Part shown: in pieces, positions 1 through 8,629 of the stretch
Numbering within the stretch: the first letter of the stretch is position 1
Layout of the letters: each line of letters starts with the position of its first letter
From: Bacillus sp. J37
GTDB taxonomy: Bacteria > Bacillota > Bacilli > Bacillales > Bacillaceae
Direction of reading: 5' to 3'
NCBI RefSeq assembly: GCF_000518865.1
Contig: NZ_JAEK01000047.1
Location: forward strand, 1 to 39,211
Length of the DNA stretch: 39,211 nucleotides
The notes under the pieces: model-generated
What the model was told of the DNA's origin: nothing
Databases searched by the model: none
Seen by the model: only the letters and a program-made list of their open reading frames with translations
Translations under genes and position numbers: made by a program

Positions 1-225
1 GTCATCATATGGAAGCAATGGAAGGTATCGAAGAAACGAATCAAATCGCTTATCCAATTAGGAATCCCTGAGGGAGAGGCGAAGGGATTAACCTTCTGTC
101 GAAGAGGTTATCGATACATCGGTTTATCGAAAGTTGTTCAAAGAGCAATCTCAAACAAAAGACTAAAGCAGAGGGGTCTTCCCTCTGCTTTAGATCATTA
201 TCTAAAAGTACACACTGTAATATAA
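1..225 (+). CDS. ltrA: Group II intron reverse transcriptase/maturase, C-terminal end (partial)
   Basis: The first reading frame is open from base 1 to a TAA at 223-225, giving the last 74 residues of a protein that starts outside the window. The pattern IWKQWK, then a KxLIQLGI segment, an RRGYRYIGLSK segment, and finally LKQRGLPSALDHYLKVH is the C-terminal signature of group II intron maturases (the region after the reverse-transcriptase and X domains). No HNH endonuclease domain follows, so the protein seems to lack one. Domains V and VI of the intron RNA follow directly, which confirms the call. The protein would splice its own intron RNA and copy it into DNA targets. Class cannot be assigned from this fragment. 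Confidence 0.88.
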   Translation, partial: VIIWKQWKVSKKRIKSLIQLGIPEGEAKGLTFCRRGYRYIGLSKVVQRAISNKRLKQRGLPSALDHYLKVHTVI

Positions 226-306
226 ATTGAACCGCCGTATACGGAACCGTACGTACGGTGGTGTGAGAGGGGCGAAAATAATTAGATTATTTTCCCTCTA
301 CTCGAT
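1..306 (+). mobile_element. Group II intron, 3' end (partial)
   Basis: After the maturase stop codon, 231-262 folds as domain V: ACCGCCG pairs with CGGTGGT, there is a CG bulge, and the tip TACG-GAAC-CGTA closes the hairpin. Domain VI is 266-299, with AAAATAAT (275-282) pairing ATTATTTT (286-293) and AGAGGG (266-271) pairing CCCTCT (294-299). An unpaired A at 300 is the likely branch point, seven bases from the proposed intron end at CGAT (303-306). The 3' exon is non-coding and leads into a family A repeat. The 5' part lies outside the window. Confidence 0.85.
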
Positions 307-329
307 CAGGTAAGAAAGTATAAAGTTTT

Positions 330-450
330 GAACTTAGTGTTGGTGTCTAGCCCCTCTAAGGTCTAGCCACTCAGGAATTGAAGACAAAGAACGTCTTCTA
401 TTTCTAAGCGCCTTATTCCTGTCGGGGCTGTTCAAGGCGCTTTCGCTTTT
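330..450 (+). repeat. Family A dispersed repeat, copy 1 (short form)
   Basis: Starts with ACTTAGTGTTGGTGTCTAG and ends with CAAGGCGCTTTCGCTTTT. The inner hairpin GAAGAC-aaagaac-GTCTTC (377-395 region) is present, but the outer part of the stem (GGAAT against ATTTC) is decayed. It lacks the GCAGTC hairpin module seen in copies 2 and 3. It lies between the intron end and the yurR-like gene; nothing else coding is visible in 307-524. Confidence 0.8.
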
Positions 451-524
451 GTTCACAAAATTGTTTCCTGCTCCAATGTAAAGTAAAATAAAAGACAAAT
501 TCCACGAAGAAAAGGTGTTTTATT

Positions 525-1643
525 TTGAAGAAAATTATTGTCATTGGAGCGGGAATTCTTGGGGCGTCAACTGCTTATCACTTAGCAAAAGCTGGTGCTT
601 ATGTTACGGTCATTGACAGGAAGGATCGGGGACAAGCAACAGATGCAGCAGCTGGAATTGTTTGTCCATGGCTATCTCAACGACGTAACAAAGCATGGTA
701 TCAGCTCGTGAAAAATGGTGCTCGTTACTATCCTGAATTAATAAAGAAACTTGAAGAAGATGGAGAAAAAGAAACAGGATATAGTCGAGTAGGAGCGATT
801 AACTTACATCAAGATCCTGAGAAATTAGAAAAAATGGCTGAACGTGCTCGGAAACGCAGAGAAGATGCACCGGAAATTGGTGAAATTACGATTTTAACTC
901 CTAACGAAACAAAAGCATTATTTCCGCCACTATCAAAAGAGTATGGTGCTGTGTATGTGAGTGGTGGAGCGAGAGTTAACGGTAGAGCTTTGCGTAATGC
1001 TTTAGTACAAGGAGCGAAAAAGAATGGCGCCACTTTCATTGAAGGAAATGCCATTTCACTTATTCGGGAAGGTCATACCATAAAGGGCGTAGAAATAGAA
1101 CATGATCGATTACCGGCTGAGCAGGTTCTTATTACTGGCGGGGCTTGGTCAAACGAATTAATCCAGCCATTAGGAAAGAAATTTCAAGTTTCGCCTCAAA
1201 AGGCTCAAATTGTTCATCTTGAAATGTCAAATGAAGATACAAGTAAATGGCCGGTTGTCATGCCTCCAAATAATCAATATATTTTAGCTTTTGATCAAGG
1301 AAGAATTGTTGTCGGGGCAACACATGAAGATGAGGCAGGCTTTGATGAGCGTGCAACTGCAGGAGGACTTCATGAAATTTTGACAAAGGCACTGGAGATT
1401 GCCCCAGGCTTACATGACAGCACACATCTTGAAACAAGAGTTGGATTTCGTCCATTTACACCAGGTTTTTTACCTGTCATCGGTCCACTGCCTGAATTTG
1501 AAGGACTCCTTCTGGCAAACGGATTAGGTGCCTCAGGTTTAACAAGTGGTCCATATCTAGGAATGGAGCTCGCAAACCTTGCATTAGGGCAAGAACTAAA
1601 TCTTGATTTAAGTCTATATCCAATTGAAAATGCTGTTGAATAA
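525..1643 (+). CDS. yurR: FAD-dependent oxidoreductase, D-amino-acid dehydrogenase/glycine oxidase type (YurR-like)
   Basis: A DadA/DAAO-family flavoprotein of 372 residues, the length I know for B. subtilis YurR. The N-terminus carries the dinucleotide-binding motif VIGAGILGAS (residues 6-15) with an acidic residue at 31 ending the second strand. The C-terminal part has the family's RVGFRPFTPGFLPVIG and NGLGASGLTSGP segments, which close over the flavin. Expected activity is oxidation of an amino acid or imino acid in the cytosol; the substrate cannot be read from sequence. Translation starts at a TTG, with AAAGGTG at 511-517 as ribosome binding site. It is a single-gene unit followed at once by a strong terminator. 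The upstream neighbour is the group II intron, so transcription must start in 307-510. Confidence 0.88.
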   Translation: MKKIIVIGAGILGASTAYHLAKAGAYVTVIDRKDRGQATDAAAGIVCPWLSQRRNKAWYQLVKNGARYYPELIKKLEEDGEKETGYSRVGAINLHQDPEKLEKMAERARKRREDAPEIGEITILTPNETKALFPPLSKEYGAVYVSGGARVNGRALRNALVQGAKKNGATFIEGNAISLIREGHTIKGVEIEHDRLPAEQVLITGGAWSNELIQPLGKKFQVSPQKAQIVHLEMSNEDTSKWPVVMPPNNQYILAFDQGRIVVGATHEDEAGFDERATAGGLHEILTKALEIAPGLHDSTHLETRVGFRPFTPGFLPVIGPLPEFEGLLLANGLGASGLTSGPYLGMELANLALGQELNLDLSLYPIENAVE

Positions 1644-1676
1644 AGGATGAGCCGAGTTGCTCATCCTTTTCTTATC
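1642..1676 (+). terminator. Rho-independent terminator of the yurR-like gene
   Basis: AAAGGATGAGC (1642-1652) pairs with GCTCATCCTTTT (1659-1670) around a CGAGTT loop, and T-rich sequence follows. The stem overlaps the stop codon. Confidence 0.85.
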
Positions 1677-1708
1677 AATTTTATGAAATAGTGTGGAAAA
1701 TGATGTCC

Positions 1709-1828
1709 GCAAAAATAACGGAAAAACTGCAAGATTAATCTGTAAGTTGCAAAAATATGCGGAGGATTGCAAAAATAAAGTCAAAGTTGCAAGAAAATCT
1801 ATAACTTTGCAAAATTGTCTATCTCAAA
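1709..1828. repeat. Array of six degenerate units with an exact 20-bp period (GCAARAAT head)
   Basis: The word GCAA recurs at 1709, 1729, 1749, 1769, 1789 and 1809, exactly 20 bp apart with no indel. Each unit begins GCAAAAAT or GCAAGAWT, has a variable middle, and usually ends in TT or CT. The first eight bases are conserved and the other twelve drift. The array lies just past the yurR terminator and before a small minus-strand ORF. No function is known to me. Confidence 0.75.
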
Positions 1829-1876
1829 ACGAATTTCCTTGTAAAACAACAACGTAATAAGTAAATATCTCTATCC

Positions 1877-1999
1877 CTACATAGCATAAACCATCACTTT
1901 TACAGTAAAAACACTTAATTGATAGAGAAAATACACACTAAAAGCTACAAATGTAAAGAAAACTAAAAAGATAGCAGGAACAATACGTTTTACCATCAT
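1877..1999 (-). CDS. Small single-pass membrane protein, 40 aa, unrecognised
   Basis: A 40-residue frame beginning MMVKRIVPAIF: two positive residues near the N-terminus, then a long hydrophobic stretch (about residues 6-28), then a short polar tail ending VMVYAM. The double ATG (1999 and 1996) is preceded on the minus strand by GCGAGG, five to eight bases upstream, which is a fair ribosome binding site. A TTGACC with a weak TAGATT 18 bp downstream could be its promoter (about 2010-2035). The hydrophobic composition and start signals make it plausible, but AT-rich DNA gives such frames by chance and I do not recognise a family. Confidence 0.4.
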   Translation of the reverse strand: MMVKRIVPAIFLVFFTFVAFSVYFLYQLSVFTVKVMVYAM

Positions 2000-2187
2000 A
2001 TAAACCTCGCAATCTAGTAAGATAATACCAGTATGGTCAAAAAGCATTTTTTTATACGCTCAGTGAAAAAAGTTTATCCAATAAATAAATAAAAACTAGT
2101 AAAATTAATAATGTAAACGTATAATATTTAGTAAATATATTAGAGATAATGGTGAGTACTTACTACTTAAATTATGGCGAACAGTAG

Positions 2188-3243
<1,056 letters not shown>

Positions 3244-3251
3244 GCTGTAAG

Positions 3252-3300
3252 AAGGAACCTCAAATGTAATATAAATAGAGGTTCTTTCATATATTTTTTG
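3252..3300 (+). terminator. Rho-independent terminator after the first LacI gene
   Basis: AAGGAACCTC (3252-3261) pairs with GAGGTTCTTT (3278-3287) around a 16-base loop, followed by CATATATTTTTTG. The loop is long, so strength is uncertain. Confidence 0.65.
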
Positions 3301-3350
3301 AGGGGAAGAGGATAATAGATTTATTTTTTATAAGAAAATAAGGATTGTTC

Positions 3351-3407
3351 TTGATCTTCTGCTACCATTCATTATATAATGACATCAAAGTTAGTTAACC
3401 GTTTAAC
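3351..3407 (+). promoter_or_regulatory. Promoter and operator of the second LacI gene
   Basis: TTGATC (3351-3356), an 18-bp spacer and TATAAT (3375-3380) form a sigma-A promoter with an expected start near 3387. Just downstream, GTTAACC (3394-3400) and GTTTAAC (3401-3407) form an imperfect LacI-type palindrome, well placed to block its own transcription. A second copy of the same half-site lies before the thuA-like gene (4492-4505). Confidence 0.65.
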
Positions 3408-3417
3408 CGGAGGCAAA

Positions 3418-4443
3418 ATGAAGCAGAAAATAACGATAAGAGATGTAGCAAAACATGCCGGGGTTTCACCAGCAACTGTTTCCTATGTGCTTAATGGTAT
3501 AAACAAGGTATCACAAGAAACAAAGGAAAGAGTTATGCTATCTATTCGTGAGCTTAACTATCAGCCTGATTTTACGGCAATTAGTTTATCAAAAAGAAAA
3601 TCAAATATGATCGGTGTCATTATGCCGCTCGTAGGTGATACGCTTGCGCCCATTCTTAAGGACAATCCTTATTTTAGTGAGCTTCTAAGCGGAGTCGAAT
3701 ATTACTGTCGTAAAAGTGGTTATGATTTTATCATATCAGGCATTTCCAAGGCGGAAGAATGTAAAAACTGGATTATGAAGAGAAATTTAGATGGACTAAT
3801 TGTTTTAGGGAAATTTCCTTTATCTTTATTAGAAGAAATGAAAACGCTATCTATACCACTGGTTTTTATTGACTCCTTCGAAGATTATACAAATCATTAT
3901 CATAATATACGGATAGATGATGAACTAGGTGGTTATCTTGGCACAAAGCATTTAATAGATTTAGGTCACCGTAATATATGCTTCATCCCCAATGGGAAAG
4001 TTGATTATGCGGTAGATGGCCAGAGGTTTTTAGGGTTCAAACGGGCATTAGCTGAAGGGAATATACCCCTTAAAGGCGAAATGGTGTTGGAAGGAAGATA
4101 CAATTCCTTTGAAAACGGCTATTTAATTGGAAAAGATCTCGTGAAAAATAAAAACATAACAGCAATCTTCACTTCATCAGATATTACGGCATTAGGGATT
4201 ATGAAGGCTGCGAATGATTCTGGTCTAAGAATTCCTGATGATTTATCAATTGTCGGTTTTGATGATTTGATGATCAGTCGCTACTCTTCACCAAGCTTAA
4301 CAACGATTCGCCAAGATGTTTTTCGTAAAGGGGCGGTTGCAGCTGAAACAGCCATCCATGCAATCGAAAATGAAGATGTTAAGACAGAAGAGATTATGCT
4401 TTCTGTTGAATTAGTAGTCAGAGGATCGACTAAGGAAAAATAG
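3418..4443 (+). CDS. LacI-family regulator, probable repressor of the adjacent ThuA/Gfo operon
   Basis: A 341-residue LacI/GalR protein: helix-turn-helix ITIRDVAKHAGVSPATVS followed by the hinge RVMLSIRELNYQPD, then the effector domain (IGVIMPLVGD near residue 64; DLSIVGFDDLMISRYSSPSLTT near the end). An in-frame ATG exists 39 bases upstream, but the ATG at 3418 is preceded by CCGGAGGC at correct spacing and aligns with the family start, so I chose it. A palindrome built on GTTAACC lies over its transcription start and another lies ahead of the next gene. This supports autoregulation plus control of the downstream operon. The inducer is unknown. Confidence 0.9.
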   Translation: MKQKITIRDVAKHAGVSPATVSYVLNGINKVSQETKERVMLSIRELNYQPDFTAISLSKRKSNMIGVIMPLVGDTLAPILKDNPYFSELLSGVEYYCRKSGYDFIISGISKAEECKNWIMKRNLDGLIVLGKFPLSLLEEMKTLSIPLVFIDSFEDYTNHYHNIRIDDELGGYLGTKHLIDLGHRNICFIPNGKVDYAVDGQRFLGFKRALAEGNIPLKGEMVLEGRYNSFENGYLIGKDLVKNKNITAIFTSSDITALGIMKAANDSGLRIPDDLSIVGFDDLMISRYSSPSLTTIRQDVFRKGAVAAETAIHAIENEDVKTEEIMLSVELVVRGSTKEK

Positions 4444-4491
4444 CACTTTAAGGAGGTGAACTCATCTAATCTCATTGTGTAATGATGAATT

Positions 4492-4505
4492 GTTAACCGG
4501 TTCAC
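4492..4505 (+). promoter_or_regulatory. LacI-type operator upstream of the thuA-like gene
   Basis: GTTAACC (4492-4498) and GGTTCAC (4499-4505) are inverted repeats matching at 6 of 7 positions around a central CG, the usual LacI/GalR operator layout. The left half is identical to that of the palindrome before the neighbouring LacI gene. A clear -35/-10 pair is not visible; TGTGTAATGAT at 4478-4488 may be an extended -10 region. Confidence 0.6.
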
Positions 4506-4544
4506 TAAATGTATGAAAAATAAATTTTGATTAGGGTGATATAA

Positions 4545-5267
4545 ATGACAAACGTAACAGTATGGAATGAAAATAGACATGAACAGAAAAATCCGGTCGT
4601 AAGTGAAATATATCCTAAAGGAATTCACGGTGCGATTGCCGAATTTTTACAAGAAGACAATTATGAGGTTAGAACAGCTACATTAGATGAGCCTGAGCAT
4701 GGGTTAACCGATGAAGTTCTGGAAAATACAGATGTACTAGTATGGTGGGGACATCTTGCCCATCATGAAGTGGATGATTCGATCGTAGAAAAAGTTCAAC
4801 AAAGAGTACTTGATGGAATGGGACTTGTTGTCTTGCATTCAGGTCATTTTTCTAAAATTTTCAAAAAGTTAATGGGGACTAGCTGTGATTTAAAATGGCG
4901 TGAAGCGGATGATAAAGAACGTCTATGGGTTGTAGATCCTAGCCATCCAATTGCTGACGGTGTTGGAGAATACATTGAACTTGAAAAAGAAGAGATGTAT
5001 GGTGAGCACTTTGATATTCCGGCTCCGGACGAATTAATTTTCACAAGCTGGTTTGAAGGTGGAGAAATCTTCAGAAGCGGCTGTGTGTTCAAACGCGGTA
5101 ACGGAAAAGTATTCTATTTCCGACCGGGACATGAAACATATCCTACGTACCACAATGAACAAGTTCAACTTGTCATTAAAAACGGCGTAAAGTATGTAAG
5201 CCCTGTCAACCGCAAGCGTCCAGTGTATGGAAATGCAAAACCGCTTGAGACTATTTCAGCAAAATAA
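4545..5267 (+). CDS. ThuA-like domain protein
   Basis: A 240-residue protein of the ThuA (trehalose-utilisation) family, a class I glutamine-amidotransferase-like fold. Visible family landmarks are the N-terminal [10 protein letters not shown], the [13 protein letters not shown] strand-turn near residue 65, [19 protein letters not shown] near 95, [19 protein letters not shown], and [16 protein letters not shown] near the end. ThuA proteins accompany sugar oxidoreductases in operons for 3-keto-disaccharide metabolism, but their own reaction is not settled. Start is an ATG after AGGGTGAT. It leads a probable operon with two Gfo/Idh/MocA oxidoreductases and is preceded by a LacI-type operator. 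Confidence 0.88.
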   Translation: MTNVTVWNENRHEQKNPVVSEIYPKGIHGAIAEFLQEDNYEVRTATLDEPEHGLTDEVLENTDVLVWWGHLAHHEVDDSIVEKVQQRVLDGMGLVVLHSGHFSKIFKKLMGTSCDLKWREADDKERLWVVDPSHPIADGVGEYIELEKEEMYGEHFDIPAPDELIFTSWFEGGEIFRSGCVFKRGNGKVFYFRPGHETYPTYHNEQVQLVIKNGVKYVSPVNRKRPVYGNAKPLETISAK

Positions 5268-5298
5268 TCTTAGATATACACTTTGAAATCATAAAAAA

Positions 5299-5318
5299 GA
5301 AGGGGGAAGTTCCCCTTC
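5299..5318 (+). promoter_or_regulatory. Intercistronic hairpin between thuA-like gene and first oxidoreductase
   Basis: GAAGGGG (5299-5305) pairs with CCCCTTC (5312-5318). No T-run follows (ATAAAAATGG instead), so it is more likely an mRNA-stabilising or processing hairpin than a full terminator. It could give thuA a different mRNA level from the genes behind it. Confidence 0.55.
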
Positions 5319-5340
5319 TATAAAAATGGAGGAATGTAAA

Positions 5341-6372
5341 ATGGGTAAATTACGAGTTGGAGTTATTGGATGTGGAAGTATTGCACAATATCGTCACCTT
5401 CCTGAATATGCAGCAAACCAGAATGTTGAACTAGTAGCAGTATGTGACATCGTGGAAGACCGTGTAAAAGAAGTTGCAAATAAATACGGTGCAAAAGCAT
5501 TTACTGACTATAAAGAACTTATTGCAAGTGGTGAAGTAGACGTAATTAGCGTGTGTACGCCAAACTATCTTCATGCACCTGTCTCAATAGAAGCGTTAAA
5601 CAATGGTCTTCACGTATTATGTGAAAAACCGATGGCAACATCTCAAGAAGAAGCAGATGCAATGATTGAAGCAGCGAAAAAGAATGATAAAAAACTTATG
5701 ATTGCTCATAACCAACGTTTTGTACGTTCTCATGAGCTTGCGCGCCAGCTAATTGAAAGCGGTACACTTGGAAAAATCTACAGCTTCCGTACAGCATTCG
5801 GTCATCCGGGACCAGAAGGCTGGAGTATCGATGGAAGAGAAAGCTGGTTCTTTGAAAAAGAAAAAGCATATATCGGTGCAATGGGTGATTTAGGAGTTCA
5901 CAAAACAGATTTAATGCGCTATTTACTTGGAGAAGAAATTGTTGAAGTTGGTGCATTTATTGAAACAACAGCAAAAGAAGGTGCTGATGTGGATGATACA
6001 GCTGTTTGTGCCCTTAAAACAGAAAGCGGAATCATTGGAACTCTTGCAGCAAGCTGGTCTTATACAGCAAAAGAAGATAATTCAACGATCATCTATGGTG
6101 AAAAAGCGATCCTGCGCTTGGAAGAAAATCCAACATATTCATTAGTTGTTCAATATACAAATGGTGAAGTTGTGAACTATGAATTAGGTAAAATTCAATC
6201 AAATGATGAGGGTGGCCAAAACACAACTCATGTGATTGATAACTTTGTCACATCAATTGTAGAAAACACAGAGCCGCCAATTAATGGTGAAGAAGGTATG
6301 AAGTCATTAGCTGTTATCCTAGCCGCCATTAAATCAAATGAAACAAAAACAATTGCTAAAGTATTTGAGTGA
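5341..6372 (+). CDS. Gfo/Idh/MocA-family NAD(P)-dependent oxidoreductase, paralog 1
   Basis: A 343-residue sugar or inositol dehydrogenase. The N-terminal Rossmann motif is VGVIGCGSIAQYRHLPEY, followed by the CTPNYLHAP and HVLCEKPMATS segments; the Lys of EKP is the conserved catalytic lysine of the family. The C-terminal alpha/beta domain has MGDLGVHKTDLMRYLLG, with a conserved Asp and His near the active site. It would oxidise a hydroxyl of a free or glycosidic sugar with NAD(P). The ATG at 5341 is preferred over one at 5326 because GGAGG sits at 5328-5332. The next gene is a second, clearly different family member only a few bases away, so the two are co-translated and may act in sequence. 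Confidence 0.92.
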   Translation: MGKLRVGVIGCGSIAQYRHLPEYAANQNVELVAVCDIVEDRVKEVANKYGAKAFTDYKELIASGEVDVISVCTPNYLHAPVSIEALNNGLHVLCEKPMATSQEEADAMIEAAKKNDKKLMIAHNQRFVRSHELARQLIESGTLGKIYSFRTAFGHPGPEGWSIDGRESWFFEKEKAYIGAMGDLGVHKTDLMRYLLGEEIVEVGAFIETTAKEGADVDDTAVCALKTESGIIGTLAASWSYTAKEDNSTIIYGEKAILRLEENPTYSLVVQYTNGEVVNYELGKIQSNDEGGQNTTHVIDNFVTSIVENTEPPINGEEGMKSLAVILAAIKSNETKTIAKVFE

Positions 6373-6377
6373 TAAAA

Positions 6378-7400
6378 ATGAGTAAACTACGTATCGGAAT
6401 CATTGGTGTTGGCGGAATTGCTCAAGGCCGTCATATACCAGCGTTTCATAGTTTTGCTGATGACTGTGTAATTACAGCAGTCAGTGATGTAAATATAGAG
6501 AGAGCACAGGAAGTTGCAACAACACATAAAATTGAACATGTAGTAGAAGATTATCGTGAACTTTTTCAGCATGTTGATGCAGTATGTATTTGTACACCGA
6601 ATAAGTTTCACGCTGAAATTACAATCGCCGCTTTAGAAGCGGGAGTAAATGTTCTTTGCGAAAAGCCAATGGCCCTTTCTGCAGAAGAATGTGAAAGAAT
6701 GCTGGAAGCTTCAAAGCGTACAGGCAAAGTATTAGCGATTGCCTATCACTATCGTTTTATGAAAAACTCTCAAGCTGCTAAACAATTAATGGAAGAAGTG
6801 GGAACTCCGCTTGTCACAAGGGTTCAAGCTTTGAGAAGAAGAAAAGTTCCTGGCTGGGGTGTGTTCACAAACAAATCCCTTCAAGGTGGAGGTAGTTTAA
6901 TAGATTATGGCTGCCATCTATTGGATCTTGCCATTTGGTTAATGGGAAGTCCGAAACATGTTGAAGTAAACGGAAGCACATATAATGTGTTAAGCAAAAC
7001 GCCAAATGGTGTCAACCAATGGGGTACCTTTGATCATGAAACCTTTGATGTAGATGATCATGTGACAGCATACATTAAATTTGAAAATGGTGCTTCACTC
7101 TTATTGGAAACATCATGGGCAGCAAATATACTAGACGATCAGGAACATCTAAGTATCTCAGGAGTAGATGGCGGTATAAGTGTATTTCCTCTTGAGCTCT
7201 ACACAGCCAAAAACGGCATGTTAATGAATAGCCAAGCTGCTTGGGTACAAGGTGAAGATAACCCCGGAATCGCTCAAGTGAAAAACTTCATTGATGCTTG
7301 TCGTGGAGAAGCTGAGTTAGTCGTAAAACCTGAAGAAGCATTACAAGTTTCACAGATTATCGATGCAATTTATCAATCTGCTGAAAGAACTAAGGGATAA
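6378..7400 (+). CDS. Gfo/Idh/MocA-family NAD(P)-dependent oxidoreductase, paralog 2
   Basis: A 340-residue paralog of the preceding gene. It shows IGIIGVGGIAQGRHIPAF for nucleotide binding, VCICTPNKFHAE, and NVLCEKPMALSAEE with the catalytic EKP lysine. The domain after residue 150 has the GGGSLIDYGCHLLDLAIWL segment with conserved Asp and His. A GTG at 6369 would overlap the previous stop codon by four bases, but the ATG at 6378 has GAGTGAT in front and gives the usual N-terminus. Tight spacing says operon. The second enzyme may reduce or re-oxidise the keto sugar made by the first; that is inference. Confidence 0.92.
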   Translation: MSKLRIGIIGVGGIAQGRHIPAFHSFADDCVITAVSDVNIERAQEVATTHKIEHVVEDYRELFQHVDAVCICTPNKFHAEITIAALEAGVNVLCEKPMALSAEECERMLEASKRTGKVLAIAYHYRFMKNSQAAKQLMEEVGTPLVTRVQALRRRKVPGWGVFTNKSLQGGGSLIDYGCHLLDLAIWLMGSPKHVEVNGSTYNVLSKTPNGVNQWGTFDHETFDVDDHVTAYIKFENGASLLLETSWAANILDDQEHLSISGVDGGISVFPLELYTAKNGMLMNSQAAWVQGEDNPGIAQVKNFIDACRGEAELVVKPEEALQVSQIIDAIYQSAERTKG

Positions 7401-7471
7401 ATAAGTAAAGCTTAATTCTTATAGGTTGTTGCTTTAGAATACTATTTTTATAAACTTAGTGGAGCGTAATG

Positions 7472-7485
7472 GAACAAACTTGTTC
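7472..7485. promoter_or_regulatory. Small perfect palindrome ahead of the isomerase gene
   Basis: GAACAA and TTGTTC are perfect inverted repeats separated by AC. It lies in the 151-bp gap before the isomerase gene, the longest gap in this operon, so it may be an operator or a short mRNA hairpin. The palindrome differs from the GTTAACC operator of the neighbouring LacI gene. Weak evidence. Confidence 0.3.
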
Positions 7486-7551
7486 ATAGAGATTAACTAT
7501 ATTATTCGTTAAAAGTGTTCAACCATAATCCAAATTACAGGAGGAATTCCA

Positions 7552-8520
7552 ATGAAATTAGGCGTATTTACAGTACTTTTTAATGACAAATCCTTTGAAG
7601 AAATGTTAGATCGTGTGAAAGCATCAGGCCTTCACGCAGTAGAAATCGGTACAGGCGGATATCCTGGAAATACTCATTGCGAATTAGATGCTCTACTGGA
7701 AAGCGAAGAAAAGCGTAACGAATATCTTGCAAAAATCCAAGAGCGCGACCTCATCATCAGTGCATTCAGCTGTCACGGTAATCCGATTTCACCAGACAAA
7801 GAATTGGCAAAAGACCATCATGAGACAATCATGAAAACAATTAAACTAGCTTCACTAATGAATGTACCTGTTGTTAATACATTCTCAGGTACACCAGGTG
7901 ACAGTGAAGATGCAAAATATCCTAACTGGCCTGTCACACCATGGCCGAATGAATATGGTGATGTGTTAAAATGGCAATGGGAAGAGAAACTAATTCCGTA
8001 CTGGAAAGAAGTCGGAGCATATGCACAAGAGCATAATGTGAAAATTGGCTTGGAATTACACGGCGGATTCTTAGTTCACACTCCATATACATTATTAAAA
8101 CTACGCGAAGAAACATGTGATGCAATTGGTGCTAACTTAGATCCAAGTCATCTTTGGTGGCAAGGTATTGATCCGGTAGCAGCGATCAAAATTTTAGGAA
8201 AAGCAAATGCTATTCACCATTTCCATGCAAAAGATACATACATTGACCAAGACAATGTAAATATGTATGGATTAACGGACATGCAGCCATACGGCGAAGT
8301 TCAAACAAGAGCATGGACTTTCAGATCTGTTGGTTGTGGACACAGCCTAACAGAATGGAATGATATCATGAGTGCCCTTCGCACATACAACTACGATTAT
8401 GTTGTAAGCATCGAGCATGAAGACCCAATTATGTCAATTGACGAGGGCTTCGAGCGAGCTGTTACAAACCTGAAAACAGTATTAATCAATGATCAGCCAT
8501 CTCAAATGTGGTGGGTATAA
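7552..8520 (+). CDS. Sugar phosphate isomerase/epimerase-like TIM-barrel protein
   Basis: A 322-residue member of the AP-endonuclease-2/xylose-isomerase-like TIM-barrel superfamily. Metal-ligand strands are visible: HAVEIGTGGYPG near residue 29, a Glu/His strand at KIGLELHGGF, NLDPSHLWWQG, the HFHAKDTYID strand, and VSIEHEDPIMS near residue 284. These Glu, Asp and His residues bind a divalent metal. Relatives act as epimerases (IolE, hydroxypyruvate isomerase) or as the metal-dependent subunit of enzymes acting on 3-keto-glycosides. The position after two Gfo/Idh/MocA enzymes and a ThuA protein suggests the second possibility. ATG start behind AGGAGGAA; terminated right after the stop codon. 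Confidence 0.88.
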   Translation: MKLGVFTVLFNDKSFEEMLDRVKASGLHAVEIGTGGYPGNTHCELDALLESEEKRNEYLAKIQERDLIISAFSCHGNPISPDKELAKDHHETIMKTIKLASLMNVPVVNTFSGTPGDSEDAKYPNWPVTPWPNEYGDVLKWQWEEKLIPYWKEVGAYAQEHNVKIGLELHGGFLVHTPYTLLKLREETCDAIGANLDPSHLWWQGIDPVAAIKILGKANAIHHFHAKDTYIDQDNVNMYGLTDMQPYGEVQTRAWTFRSVGCGHSLTEWNDIMSALRTYNYDYVVSIEHEDPIMSIDEGFERAVTNLKTVLINDQPSQMWWV

Positions 8521-8532
8521 GATAAAGGTACG

Positions 8533-8564
8533 CCCCTCTAGTACAAGAGGGGTTTTCTTTTTTT
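8533..8564 (+). terminator. Terminator of the ThuA/Gfo/isomerase operon
   Basis: CCCCTCT (8533-8539) pairs with AGAGGGG (8546-8552), followed by TTTTCTTTTTTT. Confidence 0.9.
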
Positions 8565-8629
8565 GTGAAAAATCTGTATCATGGAGAATAGATTCGTTTG
8601 ACGGAAATAAATGAAGCATAGGTGAAAAG

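Noticed and set aside
1709-1828. CRISPR array
   Set aside because: The repeated word is only about 8 bp and degenerate, the period is 20 bp, and no cas genes are present. The same applies to 14480-14579.
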